Shown: positions 52,802 to 61,057 of the stretch, piece after piece
How the letters are laid out: the number at the start of each line of letters is the position of its first letter
Position numbering within the stretch: the stretch's first letter is position 1
Source of the DNA: Bacillota bacterium
GTDB taxonomy: Bacteria; Bacillota; Bacilli; Paenibacillales; Paenibacillaceae
Length of the DNA: 64,000 nucleotides
Assembly (NCBI GenBank): GCA_023460795.1
Contig: JAEWPC010000080.1
Coordinates: 62,001 to 126,000, forward strand
Direction of reading: 5' to 3'
Translations under genes and position numbers: made by a program
Notes under the pieces: model-generated
Told to the model about the DNA's origin: nothing
Database searches by the model: none
The model's input: the letters and a program-made list of their open reading frames with translations, nothing else

Positions 52802-54928
52802 CTATGCACCTTTTTCAATCGTTACGTTCTTGTAATAGTATAGCAGGATATATTGGTAGTCATACCCTTGTTCGGCGAAGCCTCTAGCTCCCCATTGGGA
52901 CATTCCGATCCCGTGGCCCCAGCCGTAGCCGCTAATAATGAACTTCGGCGTTACGGTTGCCGCCCGCACTTGCCCTTGGCCATCCATAATGAACAGATTG
53001 CCGTCGCTTACGTTCTGCGATTGTCCGTTACCGCCGACGATGCTTAACGTTCCGGACTGGTTCGGCAGTTCCCGTGTTCTTCCTTGACCGTCCAACACCG
53101 TCATTCTTCCGGTCTCTTCGATCTCGAACAGCGTGCTGTTGATATTGCCTAGCGCGCTGCGGAAATTATCCGGTTGATTGATGGCTACGCGGACACCATT
53201 CGCTTTCAGCTCGGTTGCTCGGCCAGACGGCCCTCTCGCCGAAACTTCAAGCGTATAGAGCGGTCCAGTGATATTCGGGTCCCGCTTAGACAAGCTCGCC
53301 TGCAGTTGCTCCGGAGTGAACGGTCCTGCTACCCAGCTGTAGGCTTTCGTCATTTCCGGCACTTTGGCCAGCGGAACGACGCGTTCGCCTAGCGTTAGCC
53401 GTCCAAGCTCTTCTCCGTCGGTCGCCGGTTTCGATCGTATGATCGTGCCTTCTCCCGTTACCTGCAGTTGAGAGAGTCCCGCAGCGTTCTTCTGCCCGGC
53501 GTCCGTCAGCAAATCCTCTCGGACATATCCAACCAATCCCGTGCTGGAGGCGATCTTAAACCACATCTTCTTGCCGGCGTTCGGCCCGTCATCCGGACTA
53601 AGCGCGGCGCTCGCGTAAGTCGGATCGACGTTGCCCCAAGCTTCCGTCGAATCCGCCGTAATCCCGCCGGAATTCGAGGAGAATAGCGCGCTGATGATTT
53701 TACCGCTAGCATTCACGAGCACTTCGCCCTGCGTCGCATCGACGCCCGCAGTCGAATTCGCGTTCTCGGCGCCGGTGCCGTAATACGCTTGGCTTACCGT
53801 CGTATCGACGACATGGGCGATTTTGAAAGCCATGCCCCCCGCCAGCGCGTAAGATCTCGCCGCCACCGCTTGCGCCTTCTGCGCTTCGAGCGGCCAGCCG
53901 GAGCCGACTTCGGTTCCGACGACGGAATACAGATATTGCTCCAGGTTCACTTCGTTAATGACGGCCAGCGAGTTATTGTACACGCTGACTTCCATGCTTC
54001 CCCGATAAGTCCGCTTAGACCGTTCGGTCAGTTGGATCGGATTCGAGCCTGCCGGGTCGGCGCGAAGCACGACGCCGGATGAAGCCGGAATCGCGTACAA
54101 AGCGACCGGCACGGCCGTCGTTCCGTTCAACGTCATATCGTTGCGAACAATCGCATACGGTTCGCCTGGCGCGGGAATGACGGCGTTCACCGCTCCCGCA
54201 GCGGCGGCGGCTTGCTGCATAGCGGTAAGCGTCGATGCGTCCTTCTCTTGTCCGACTCTGACCGTATACGTCATCGCGCCGTTCGCCGGCTTAAGGGCAA
54301 CGAAAGCATCTAGCCCGCTGTTGCCGATAGTCTCTGCCGCCGCCGCGGCTTCCGCCGCGCTCGCGTAGGTTCCGCTTTCGACCGCCCATGGACCGGCGAC
54401 CCGCGGGCTAAGCAGCGTCTGCACCCCTAGAGAAGAGGCCGTGTTCGTCCACTTGGCCAATGATGCGGCGGCTTGAGCCGCGGTTGCATACGAACCTTCC
54501 GAAACTTGATAGACCTTCTTCCCGGATTTGAACAATTGGGTCATGAACGCTGCCGAAGATTGGCCTTGAATCGACTTGAGAACGGTTGTCGCCGCGGCCA
54601 AGTCCGCCGTCTCTAGCACGAGCGCCCGATACCCATCCATGCCGAATCGTACGAGCTGATTCGGTAACGCCTGGCCGATGGACAAGCTGAACTGAGGATC
54701 TCTCCAGACCAGATTCATTCCGCCGGCCGACTGAAGCGTTGCGACGGACGTCAATGAAGTGGACACGCTTGCGCCCGTATTGATGAACAGAGCGGCGCGA
54801 ATCGTGCTCGGAACCGCGACGTCCGCATGGACGACGATTCGCGAGGAAGCCGACAATAGCGCAGCGATCAGAATGACGAGTAATGCCAAACGAGAGCGTG
54901 AACGAGGTTGTCGAATGGTTGGCGTCAT
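52802..54928 (-). CDS. SpoIID/LytB-domain protein with SPOR-like repeats
   Basis: A 708-residue exported protein with a signal or anchor helix (about 12-35). The N-terminal third is Ala-rich with SPOR-like repeats (YQVSEGSYATAAQAAASLAK; AVESGTYASAAEAAAAAETI). The SpoIID domain (about 315-450) includes YRGSMEVSVYNNSLAVINEV and EAQKAQAVAARSYAL and resumes at the C-terminus with GYGWGHGIGMSQWGARGFA. SpoIID is a lytic transglycosylase for engulfment, and LytB-type proteins modify amidases. The central insert of about 150 residues is unusual. It lies between ruvB and queA, where Bacillus subtilis has no such gene. Confidence 0.88.
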   Translation of the reverse strand: MTPTIRQPRSRSRLALLVILIAALLSASSRIVVHADVAVPSTIRAALFINTGASVSTSLTSVATLQSAGGMNLVWRDPQFSLSIGQALPNQLVRFGMDGYRALVLETADLAAATTVLKSIQGQSSAAFMTQLFKSGKKVYQVSEGSYATAAQAAASLAKWTNTASSLGVQTLLSPRVAGPWAVESGTYASAAEAAAAAETIGNSGLDAFVALKPANGAMTYTVRVGQEKDASTLTAMQQAAAAAGAVNAVIPAPGEPYAIVRNDMTLNGTTAVPVALYAIPASSGVVLRADPAGSNPIQLTERSKRTYRGSMEVSVYNNSLAVINEVNLEQYLYSVVGTEVGSGWPLEAQKAQAVAARSYALAGGMAFKIAHVVDTTVSQAYYGTGAENANSTAGVDATQGEVLVNASGKIISALFSSNSGGITADSTEAWGNVDPTYASAALSPDDGPNAGKKMWFKIASSTGLVGYVREDLLTDAGQKNAAGLSQLQVTGEGTIIRSKPATDGEELGRLTLGERVVPLAKVPEMTKAYSWVAGPFTPEQLQASLSKRDPNITGPLYTLEVSARGPSGRATELKANGVRVAINQPDNFRSALGNINSTLFEIEETGRMTVLDGQGRTRELPNQSGTLSIVGGNGQSQNVSDGNLFIMDGQGQVRAATVTPKFIISGYGWGHGIGMSQWGARGFAEQGYDYQYILLYYYKNVTIEKGA

Positions 54929-54931
54929 CGT

Positions 54932-55939
54932 TTAGGCCTCTCTTTCCGGAAGTGGAAGTCCTAGATGCTTATAACCCGCCGCGGTGACGATTCTCCCCCG
55001 CGGCGTACGCTGCAGGAAGCCGATCTGCATGAGATATGGCTCGTACACGTCTTCGATCGTCTGGCTTTCTTCCCCGATCGACGCCGCGATCGTATCGAGT
55101 CCTACCGGACGGCCGCCGTAATTGACGATCATCGCTCGAAGCATCTTATGGTCGATGCTGTCGAGTCCCATCGGGTCGACTTGGATTCTCTCGAGCGCGT
55201 CATGGGCGACCGCTTCCGTAATAACTCCATCCCCTCTGACTTGCGCGTGATCGCGTACCCGCTTCAGGAGACGGTTCGCGATACGCGGCGTCCCGCGCGA
55301 TCTCCGCGCGATCTCTCTAGACGCTTCGCCGATGATGCCTACTCCGAATATTTCCGAGGTTCGGGTGACGATATAAGAGAGCTCGTCCTCCGTATAGAAT
55401 TCGAGCCGGCTGACGACGCCGAACCGGTCTCGCAGCGGCGCGGACAGCAAACCTGCGCGCGTTGTCGCGCCGATGAGAGTGAACTTCGGCAGGTCAAGCC
55501 TTACGGACCTTGCGCTTGGGCCTTTGCCGATAATGAAATCGAGCGCGAAGTCTTCCATCGCGGGATACAGCACCTCTTCGACCGTGCGGTGAAGGCGATG
55601 AATCTCGTCGATGAACAGCACGTCGTTCTCTTGCAGATTCGTTAGGATCGCCGCCAAGTCTCCCGGTCTCTCGATCGCGGGGCCGCTGGTCGTGCGGATA
55701 TTCACGCCGAGCTCGTTGGCGATGATATTGGAGAGCGTTGTTTTCCCGAGTCCCGGAGGTCCGTACAGCAGCACGTGATCGAGCGGTTCGCGGCGCATCT
55801 TGGCCGCTTCTATGTAAATCTTCAAGTTGTCCTTCACTTGCGCTTGTCCGATATATTCGTTCAAGTAACGCGGACGCAGGCTGTATTCCACCGCCTGGTC
55901 TTCCATCATCAAATGCGCGGTGACGATGCGGTCTTCCAT
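54932..55939 (-). CDS. ruvB: Holliday junction branch-migration helicase RuvB
   Basis: AAA+ motor of the RuvABC resolvasome, 335 residues. Walker A is YGPPGLGKTTLS (about 58-69), Walker B LFIDEIHRL, sensor 1 LIGATTRAG. The C-terminal winged helix (RTPRGRIVTAAGYKHLGL) binds DNA. It is followed within four bases by the SpoIID-like gene and preceded by ruvA with a 31-bp gap. Confidence 0.97.
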   Translation of the reverse strand: MEDRIVTAHLMMEDQAVEYSLRPRYLNEYIGQAQVKDNLKIYIEAAKMRREPLDHVLLYGPPGLGKTTLSNIIANELGVNIRTTSGPAIERPGDLAAILTNLQENDVLFIDEIHRLHRTVEEVLYPAMEDFALDFIIGKGPSARSVRLDLPKFTLIGATTRAGLLSAPLRDRFGVVSRLEFYTEDELSYIVTRTSEIFGVGIIGEASREIARRSRGTPRIANRLLKRVRDHAQVRGDGVITEAVAHDALERIQVDPMGLDSIDHKMLRAMIVNYGGRPVGLDTIAASIGEESQTIEDVYEPYLMQIGFLQRTPRGRIVTAAGYKHLGLPLPEREA

Positions 55940-55970
55940 CCTAGCTGCCTCCTCTCCCGCTTACGCGCGT

Positions 55971-56588
55971 TTATCCTTGAAAAAGCTGCTGAAGCGCCAG
56001 CTTCATCAATGCATCCGGCGATTCGCTGCCGGTCACTTTGTCCTTGATGCCGTGCCATGCCCGGTCAAGCTCCGCGTCCCGATAGCCTAGTCCGCCAAGC
56101 GCCTCGCGAGCGGCTGCCCATGAAGCGCCGCCGCCCATAACGGCTGGCGAGCTGACCTCTTCGATCGCCGTTGCCGTCCATAAACCGTCCGTTCCGCCGA
56201 GCTTTTCCTTCAGATCGAGAATCATGCGCTGGGCCGTTTTCTTCCCGATGCCGGGAAGCTTCGTCAGGAACGCAATATTCTCTTGCTGGATCGCCGCCGC
56301 GATCGTCTCCGGCTTGCCGCCCGCCATAATGCCGAGCGCAACCCTAGGCCCAATGCCGGACACTTCGAGCAGTCTGCGGAATAACCACTGTTCGTCGCGG
56401 GTCATGAACCCGAACAACTGAATCGCGTCCTCGCGGACGTGGTGATGGATGAATAGCTGAACGGGTTCTTCCTTAGCCGCGAGCGCGTACGGATTCGGCG
56501 TGAATACCCGATATCCGACGTCCCGCACGTCCATGACGACGTATTCCAGTTCCGTATGTACGATCGTGCCGCGCAAAAAATCGATCAT
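55971..56588 (-). CDS. ruvA: Holliday junction DNA helicase subunit RuvA
   Basis: Tetrameric junction-binding subunit, 205 residues. MIDFLRGTIVHTELEYVVMD is the OB-fold start, and the double helix-hairpin-helix region includes LLEVSGIGPRVALGIM and LTKLPGIGKKTAQRMILDLK. A short linker leads to domain III (about 150-203), which contacts RuvB. The start overlaps the ruvC stop by four bases. Confidence 0.97.
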   Translation of the reverse strand: MIDFLRGTIVHTELEYVVMDVRDVGYRVFTPNPYALAAKEEPVQLFIHHHVREDAIQLFGFMTRDEQWLFRRLLEVSGIGPRVALGIMAGGKPETIAAAIQQENIAFLTKLPGIGKKTAQRMILDLKEKLGGTDGLWTATAIEEVSSPAVMGGGASWAAAREALGGLGYRDAELDRAWHGIKDKVTGSESPDALMKLALQQLFQG

Positions 56589-57088
56589 CTCAGCGTCGCT
56601 CCATTCATTCTATCGTTCATGACCGCAGAGTGCGCATGGCAGATCGCCACGGCAAGCGCATCGGCTACGTCGTCCGGCTTCGGCACGGTTTGCAGCTTCA
56701 GCAGCATGCGCACCATCTCCTGGACTTGCTTCTTCTCGGCCGCGCCGTAACCGACGACGGCTTGTTTAACCTGCATAGGCGTATATTCGGAGATCGGCAA
56801 CCCCCGCTGCGCCGCCGCGAGCATGAACACTCCGCGCGCTTGTCCGACGCTGAACGCGTTGGTGACGTTTTTATTGAAGAACAGCTTTTCAACCGCAACC
56901 GTATCCGGCTTATATTGATCCAGCAGGCTGCAAGACGCTTCGTAAATTTGCTTTAATCTGATCTCCGCGGGCGTACCCGCTTCGGTCTCTATGCATCCGT
57001 ATTGAACGGGCGTTAGCCGATGCCCCGACTTATCGATGAAGCCGAAACCCATGATCGCGATTCCGGGGTCAATTCCAAGTACTCTCAT
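56585..57088 (-). CDS. ruvC: Holliday junction resolvase RuvC
   Basis: Junction-cleaving nuclease, 167 residues. The four catalytic acids are all present: Asp7 (LGIDPG), Glu67 (VAVEKLFF), Asp140 and Asp143 (KPDDVADALA). It is the first gene of the operon ruvC-ruvA-ruvB-spoIID-like-queA-tgt-yajC. Bacillus subtilis lacks RuvC (it uses RecU) and starts its operon with ruvA; having ruvC is normal for Paenibacillaceae. Confidence 0.97.
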   Translation of the reverse strand: MRVLGIDPGIAIMGFGFIDKSGHRLTPVQYGCIETEAGTPAEIRLKQIYEASCSLLDQYKPDTVAVEKLFFNKNVTNAFSVGQARGVFMLAAAQRGLPISEYTPMQVKQAVVGYGAAEKKQVQEMVRMLLKLQTVPKPDDVADALAVAICHAHSAVMNDRMNGATLR

Positions 57089-57130
57089 TTATACGCTCCC
57101 CGCTCCCATAAGTCGCTCCTGAACTCTATG

Positions 57131-57159
57131 ATTATAGCAAATGTTCGCCTAGATGAGAA
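57131..57159 (-). promoter_or_regulatory. Promoter of the ruvC operon
   Basis: TATAAT (57136-57131) with TTCTCA (57159-57154) and a 17-bp spacer on the minus strand, 43 bp before the ruvC start. The -35 is weak (four of six). Confidence 0.6.
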
Positions 57160-57251
57160 CAGAAGGAGAACAGGCGAGGAAATTAATGTTGCGGGCTATA
57201 TGAATTAGACACTTCTAATGATGAAAAAGTTTCCGGAAAACGGAATACGAG

Positions 57252-57630
57252 ATTGCACCGGCGCGTGAGGACGTTGGATCGAAAGTTTACCGAGCTCTGG
57301 AGTTACAATGGCGCAGGAGAACGTTCGAGCGAAAGTTTACCGAGCTCTGGAGTTACAACGGCGCGAGAGACCGCTGGAGCGAAAGTTTACCGAGCTCTGA
57401 AGTTACAATGGCGCGGGAGACCGCTGGAGCGAAAGTTTACCGAGTCCTGGAGCTACAACGGCGTAGGAGAACGTTAGAGCGATAGTTTACCGAGTCCTGG
57501 AGCTACAACGGCGTAGGAGAACGTTAGAGCGATAGTTTACCGAGTACTGGGGTTACAACGGCCTGGGAGACCGCTGGAGCGAAAATTTACCGAGCTCTGG
57601 AGTTACACCGGCGCGGGAGGACGTTGGAGA
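57252..57630. repeat. 50-bp tandem repeat array 2 (about 7.5 copies)
   Basis: GAAAGTTTAC-type unit starts lie at 57281, 57331, 57381, 57431, 57481, 57531 and 57581, exactly 50 bp apart, with partial units at both ends. The two units at 57431 and 57481 differ at one base, a sign of recent duplication. It fills the 590-bp gap between the ruvC promoter and the bofC terminator. Read on the minus strand the units align gaplessly with array 1 (1264-1790), with about 31 of 50 positions identical, including CAGCGGTCTC. It is not coding and has no spacers. Confidence 0.93.
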
Positions 57631-57640
57631 GCACGAAAAA

Positions 57641-57662
57641 GGCACCAGAAAAAGCAGGTGCC
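57641..57662 (-). terminator. Terminator after bofC
   Basis: GGCACC and GGTGCC stems (7 bp with the flanking A-T pair) lie 16 bp past the bofC stop, and the minus strand continues CTTTTTCG. Confidence 0.82.
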
Positions 57663-57678
57663 ATCATCTCTTCTATGC

Positions 57679-58383
57679 CTATTCCGCCGGGCTGATTACC
57701 CCTTGCGACTTCATTTTGGCGTAATCGCTGAACGTGGAGATCACGCTATTATACTCATCCTTGTCCGATACGCGAATACCGTGCAGCAGCTCCTCGAGCT
57801 TCTGCTGGGTCAGGCTCGTCTGCAACGTTCTCACGTCCAATTGGAAGAACGTTCTTACGACCTTATCTTTCTTAGGCGGTCCGTTGAACAACGACAAATT
57901 TCCGTTCTGGTCCATGCCGATATACGCGGTCTTTCGGCATTGGGGCGATAAGTCGTCGACGGCTTCCTCCAGCGTGATTTTGCCGCCGGACGCGAGCGAA
58001 GCGTCCCATTCCCGGTGCGCGAGAATGAGTTCGTAGGCTTCCTCCGCGGTATGGGTGCCGAGCTTGCGCGTCTCTTCTCCGCATAAGTAGCTTCGATGAA
58101 GGACAAGTTCGACGTCTCCCTTGCGCTGGCGGAGCGCAGCGATGGTCTTGTCCCGATTCGTCTCGCCGTATCCCGGTCCGTAACCGAGCTTGTCCGATGC
58201 CAATACCGTAACGGCATCGTCCGGTAGCGCGCTTGACCAGTTTCGCACGATCGCGTAAGCCCCCATCGATCCGGCGAGCGAAGCAAGAGTGAATATGGCC
58301 GCGCCAATGCCAAGCGACCATACGTGGCGACGTTTTCTCTTTAACTTTTTCTTAAGCTCTTTAAGCACGCGAAAGCGCAGCAC
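57679..58383 (-). CDS. bofC: BofC-like forespore intercompartmental signalling protein
   Basis: A 234-residue protein with a basic N-terminus (KELKKKLKRKRRHVWSLG) and one membrane helix (about 24-46), then an extracytoplasmic part. The C-terminal half contains DDLSPQCRKTAYIGMDQNG and LSLFNGPPKKDKVVRTFFQL, the BofC C-terminal domain. In Bacillus subtilis BofC, exported from the forespore, restrains SpoIVB and thereby sigma-K checkpoint signalling. Placement near ruvC matches Bacillus, where bofC is next to ruvA. The middle part is less conserved. Confidence 0.85.
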   Translation of the reverse strand: MLRFRVLKELKKKLKRKRRHVWSLGIGAAIFTLASLAGSMGAYAIVRNWSSALPDDAVTVLASDKLGYGPGYGETNRDKTIAALRQRKGDVELVLHRSYLCGEETRKLGTHTAEEAYELILAHREWDASLASGGKITLEEAVDDLSPQCRKTAYIGMDQNGNLSLFNGPPKKDKVVRTFFQLDVRTLQTSLTQQKLEELLHGIRVSDKDEYNSVISTFSDYAKMKSQGVISPAE

Positions 58384-58447
58384 CGGAATCCCCTTCTCTG
58401 CTTTTTTCTATAGTGTTGCCTGGGAATTCCGGTGCTATGCGCTTAGT

Positions 58448-60028
58448 TTACCAATTTATCCATGGCATGCTCTCTTTGCGTTTCGGTTTGCTTTTGCGCG
58501 CGACGTTGGCCTTCCGCTTCGCTTTGGCTGCAGGACGGCTTTTGGCCGGTGCTTCTTCTTGCGTATCCTCGCCCAGATCGTTCGCGGAACGATCCTCGTA
58601 ACCGCCCTCGTAAGAGCTAAGCTGCGCGAGGGGCTGCGCGGAAGGGAATGACGGGATTGGCGGAAATCCGCCGCCGTATCCGTAAGCTTCGGCGCCTGAA
58701 TAGGAGTAACCATGTCCGGTATGGCCCAATTCCGCCGGCGACGTTACGCCTGCAACGTTAGGATAAGAGCCGTATTGTACGGGATAGCCGCCGTAGGGGT
58801 TGCCGCCAGATTGAACTCCGCCGACTTCCGGTCCTGTCGAATAGGAATAGCCTTCATAAGGCGACATTGCAGCCGGTTGAACTTGGCCGGGATACTCCAT
58901 GCCGGGATACATATTCGTCGCGCTTGGCCAAGCCGATGACCCCCCGCAGGATTGACATCCGCCTTGCGGCTTCATGCCGGCCATCTCGGGCGACGCCATG
59001 CCGGGAGATACCATCCCCGGAGGCATCATACCCGAAGGCATCATGCCTGGAGCCATCATGCCCGGAGACATCATGCCTGGAGCCATTGTGCCCTGAGGCA
59101 TCATACCCGGGGGCATCATGCCGGGAGATTGCATAGCCGGAGATACGACGCCGGGAAACGTTCCTTGCTGCCCCACCTGAGGCCCATATCCGCCGAACCC
59201 ACCAAGTCCGCCCGTTTGGCCCAGACCTCCGATTTGACCCCCGAATGGAGCGATGCCGGTATAAGGAGAGTAGCCGTAACCTTCATGAGCAGGCATCGTC
59301 GATGCCGGCGACACGGATGACTGACCGTAGCCGTAGCTTTCATAAGCAGGCATCATTGATGCCGGCGACACGGAAGGTTGACCTTGCCCGTATCCGTATC
59401 CCTGCCCGAACGCCGGCGATACGGCTTCAGGCGGACAATCCGGAGCCATCGCTCCCGCTTGAATAGCAGGCGTCGGATATTGCAGGAACAAATCATGATG
59501 CTGCGGTACGCCGTAGACCGGCTTGATCTCTTGAACCGGCATGACCGGCTCCGGCGGCATCACCGGAGGAGCAGGCATCGGCACAGGCTCAGGCATCGGT
59601 ACAGGCATCGGCGCCGGTACGACCTCCGTGCTTGGCTTGACGCCGGTTGGCGTTTTGCCGCCGATCGCCTGAGCATGCATGTCTTGCGCCGGTGCATGAG
59701 CGCTTCCCGCCTTCGGAATATTGACGACTTCTCCCGTCAACAACGCGTTCGGATTTTTGAGCTGCGGATTCGCTTTGATCATGTCGGCCAGATGGATTCC
59801 CCATGCTTTAGACAGCTTCCACAAGCTGTCGCCTTGCTGGACAACGTGCTGATGCATCACTTCGAACGCCGATTTCGGTTGCGAATGTATTTTCACCTTC
59901 GTACCGATGGCCAGCTCGTCGGGATTGCTGATTTCCGGGTTCGCCTTGATCAGTTCCTCTAATGGCACGTTATACTTTTTGGCGATCAAATACAGCGTAT
60001 CCCCTTGCTTTACCATATGGATCTTCAC
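58448..60028 (-). CDS. safA: SafA-like spore coat morphogenetic protein with two LysM domains
   Basis: A 526-residue protein starting at GTG 60028 behind AGGAGGG. Two LysM domains lie at about 3-47 (KQGDTLYLIAKKYNVPLEEL) and 57-102 (QQGDSLWKLSKAWGIHLADM). They are followed by a long low-complexity region rich in Pro, Met, Gly and Tyr, including about ten PGMM-type repeats near residue 295-345 and YGYGQ-type stretches, and a basic C-terminus (KAKRKANVARKSKPKRKE). SafA localises SpoVID-dependent inner coat proteins in Bacillus, where it has one LysM and a Tyr-rich tail. The place next to bofC supports the call. The two LysM domains and the Met repeats differ from SafA, so 'SafA-like' is the safe reading. 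Confidence 0.78.
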   Translation of the reverse strand: MKIHMVKQGDTLYLIAKKYNVPLEELIKANPEISNPDELAIGTKVKIHSQPKSAFEVMHQHVVQQGDSLWKLSKAWGIHLADMIKANPQLKNPNALLTGEVVNIPKAGSAHAPAQDMHAQAIGGKTPTGVKPSTEVVPAPMPVPMPEPVPMPAPPVMPPEPVMPVQEIKPVYGVPQHHDLFLQYPTPAIQAGAMAPDCPPEAVSPAFGQGYGYGQGQPSVSPASMMPAYESYGYGQSSVSPASTMPAHEGYGYSPYTGIAPFGGQIGGLGQTGGLGGFGGYGPQVGQQGTFPGVVSPAMQSPGMMPPGMMPQGTMAPGMMSPGMMAPGMMPSGMMPPGMVSPGMASPEMAGMKPQGGCQSCGGSSAWPSATNMYPGMEYPGQVQPAAMSPYEGYSYSTGPEVGGVQSGGNPYGGYPVQYGSYPNVAGVTSPAELGHTGHGYSYSGAEAYGYGGGFPPIPSFPSAQPLAQLSSYEGGYEDRSANDLGEDTQEEAPAKSRPAAKAKRKANVARKSKPKRKESMPWINW

Positions 60029-60137
60029 GCCGTTCCCTCCTGATCGATTGACTTCTCTACGTGCGGGCGAACGCCCTCGCGCAATCCCTACATCCTATGC
60101 AAGCGATAGGCATTTGACATCTATCCGAACATAAAAA

Positions 60138-60165
60138 TCCGACGCCCCATAGTCGGGACGCCGGA
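60138..60165 (-). terminator. Terminator of the pheB-hom-thrB-pheA operon
   Basis: TCCG-CG-CCC with GGG-CG-CGGA (two mismatches) 17 bp past the pheA stop; the minus strand continues TTTTTATG. Confidence 0.82.
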
Positions 60166-60181
60166 TAATCAGGCACGCGAA

Positions 60182-61057
60182 TTATTTAGAGTACGGGATG
60201 CTAGGATAAGATCCGAGCAGGCGAACTTGGCAGCCGATCGCCTCGATTTCCGCGATAGCGGCCGGCAGCAGCACCGAATCCATAGACATTTCGATATCCA
60301 TGTAAAAATAGTAGTTGCCAAGCTTCTTCTTCGTCGGACGCGACTCGATCTTGGATAAGTTAATGCGGCGCCAAGCGAATGCGGACAACACCTGGTGCAA
60401 CGCGCCGGGGTAATCTTCCGGTAGCGTGATCAGAATGCTCGTCTTGCGGTGCTGAGCCGACGGCCTTTCGAAGGTCGTAGGGCCGACGAGCAGAAACCGC
60501 GTGAAATTGTTATCGTGGTCGGTAACGCCCTCTTCCAGCACGTCCAGTTCGTAATCCTGCGCCGCCAGCTTCGTTCCGATCGCCGCCCAGCCCGCGCCCG
60601 GATTCTGCTTGACCAGGCGAACGGCTTCGCTCGTGCTGCTTAGCGTCTCCAATTCGGCATGCGGCAGATTGGCCCGCAGGAACTGCAAGCATTGGGCCAT
60701 CGCGACGGGATGGCTCATCACTTTCGTGATCCGCGCCGAATCCCATTGACCTTCTTCTCCCGCAAGCTCGTTCCGTCTGCCGATTAAGTTCTGAATCGAA
60801 GGGAACACCCACTCCGCTTGAATCGGCAAGTCGACCTCATGAACAATCCAATCCATGTGCAGGCTTACCGAACCGTCTATCGTATTCTCGATCGGAATGG
60901 CGCTCCATTCCGTCTCTCCTCTAGCGGTCGATAAGAACACGTCCGATATCATCTTGCAATAGACGAATTCGACATCCTCGCCTGCGAACAGATGGCGGAC
61001 CGCTTCGTCCGACACCGTCCCTTTCGGCAGCACCGCCACGGATTTGCGTTTCGTCAT
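60182..61057 (-). CDS. pheA: Prephenate dehydratase
   Basis: Converts prephenate to phenylpyruvate (291 residues). The catalytic half carries IENTIDGSVS (56-65) and NNFTRFLLVG with the essential Thr-Arg-Phe at 186-188. The C-terminal ACT domain has the phenylalanine-binding ESRPTKK (238-244), so feedback inhibition is expected. The usual N-terminal GPxGTFS motif is reduced to LPKGTVSDEA (from residue 10), a divergence to note. Its start overlaps the thrB stop by four bases (ATGA), unlike Bacillus, where pheA follows pheB directly. Confidence 0.92.
   Translation of the reverse strand: MTKRKSVAVLPKGTVSDEAVRHLFAGEDVEFVYCKMISDVFLSTARGETEWSAIPIENTIDGSVSLHMDWIVHEVDLPIQAEWVFPSIQNLIGRRNELAGEEGQWDSARITKVMSHPVAMAQCLQFLRANLPHAELETLSSTSEAVRLVKQNPGAGWAAIGTKLAAQDYELDVLEEGVTDHDNNFTRFLLVGPTTFERPSAQHRKTSILITLPEDYPGALHQVLSAFAWRRINLSKIESRPTKKKLGNYYFYMDIEMSMDSVLLPAAIAEIEAIGCQVRLLGSYPSIPYSK

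Noticed and set aside
57252..57630. CRISPR-like array
   Set aside because: The period is contiguous 50 bp with variation spread over the whole unit. There are no constant repeats separated by unique spacers and no cas genes nearby. The same applies to 1264-1790.
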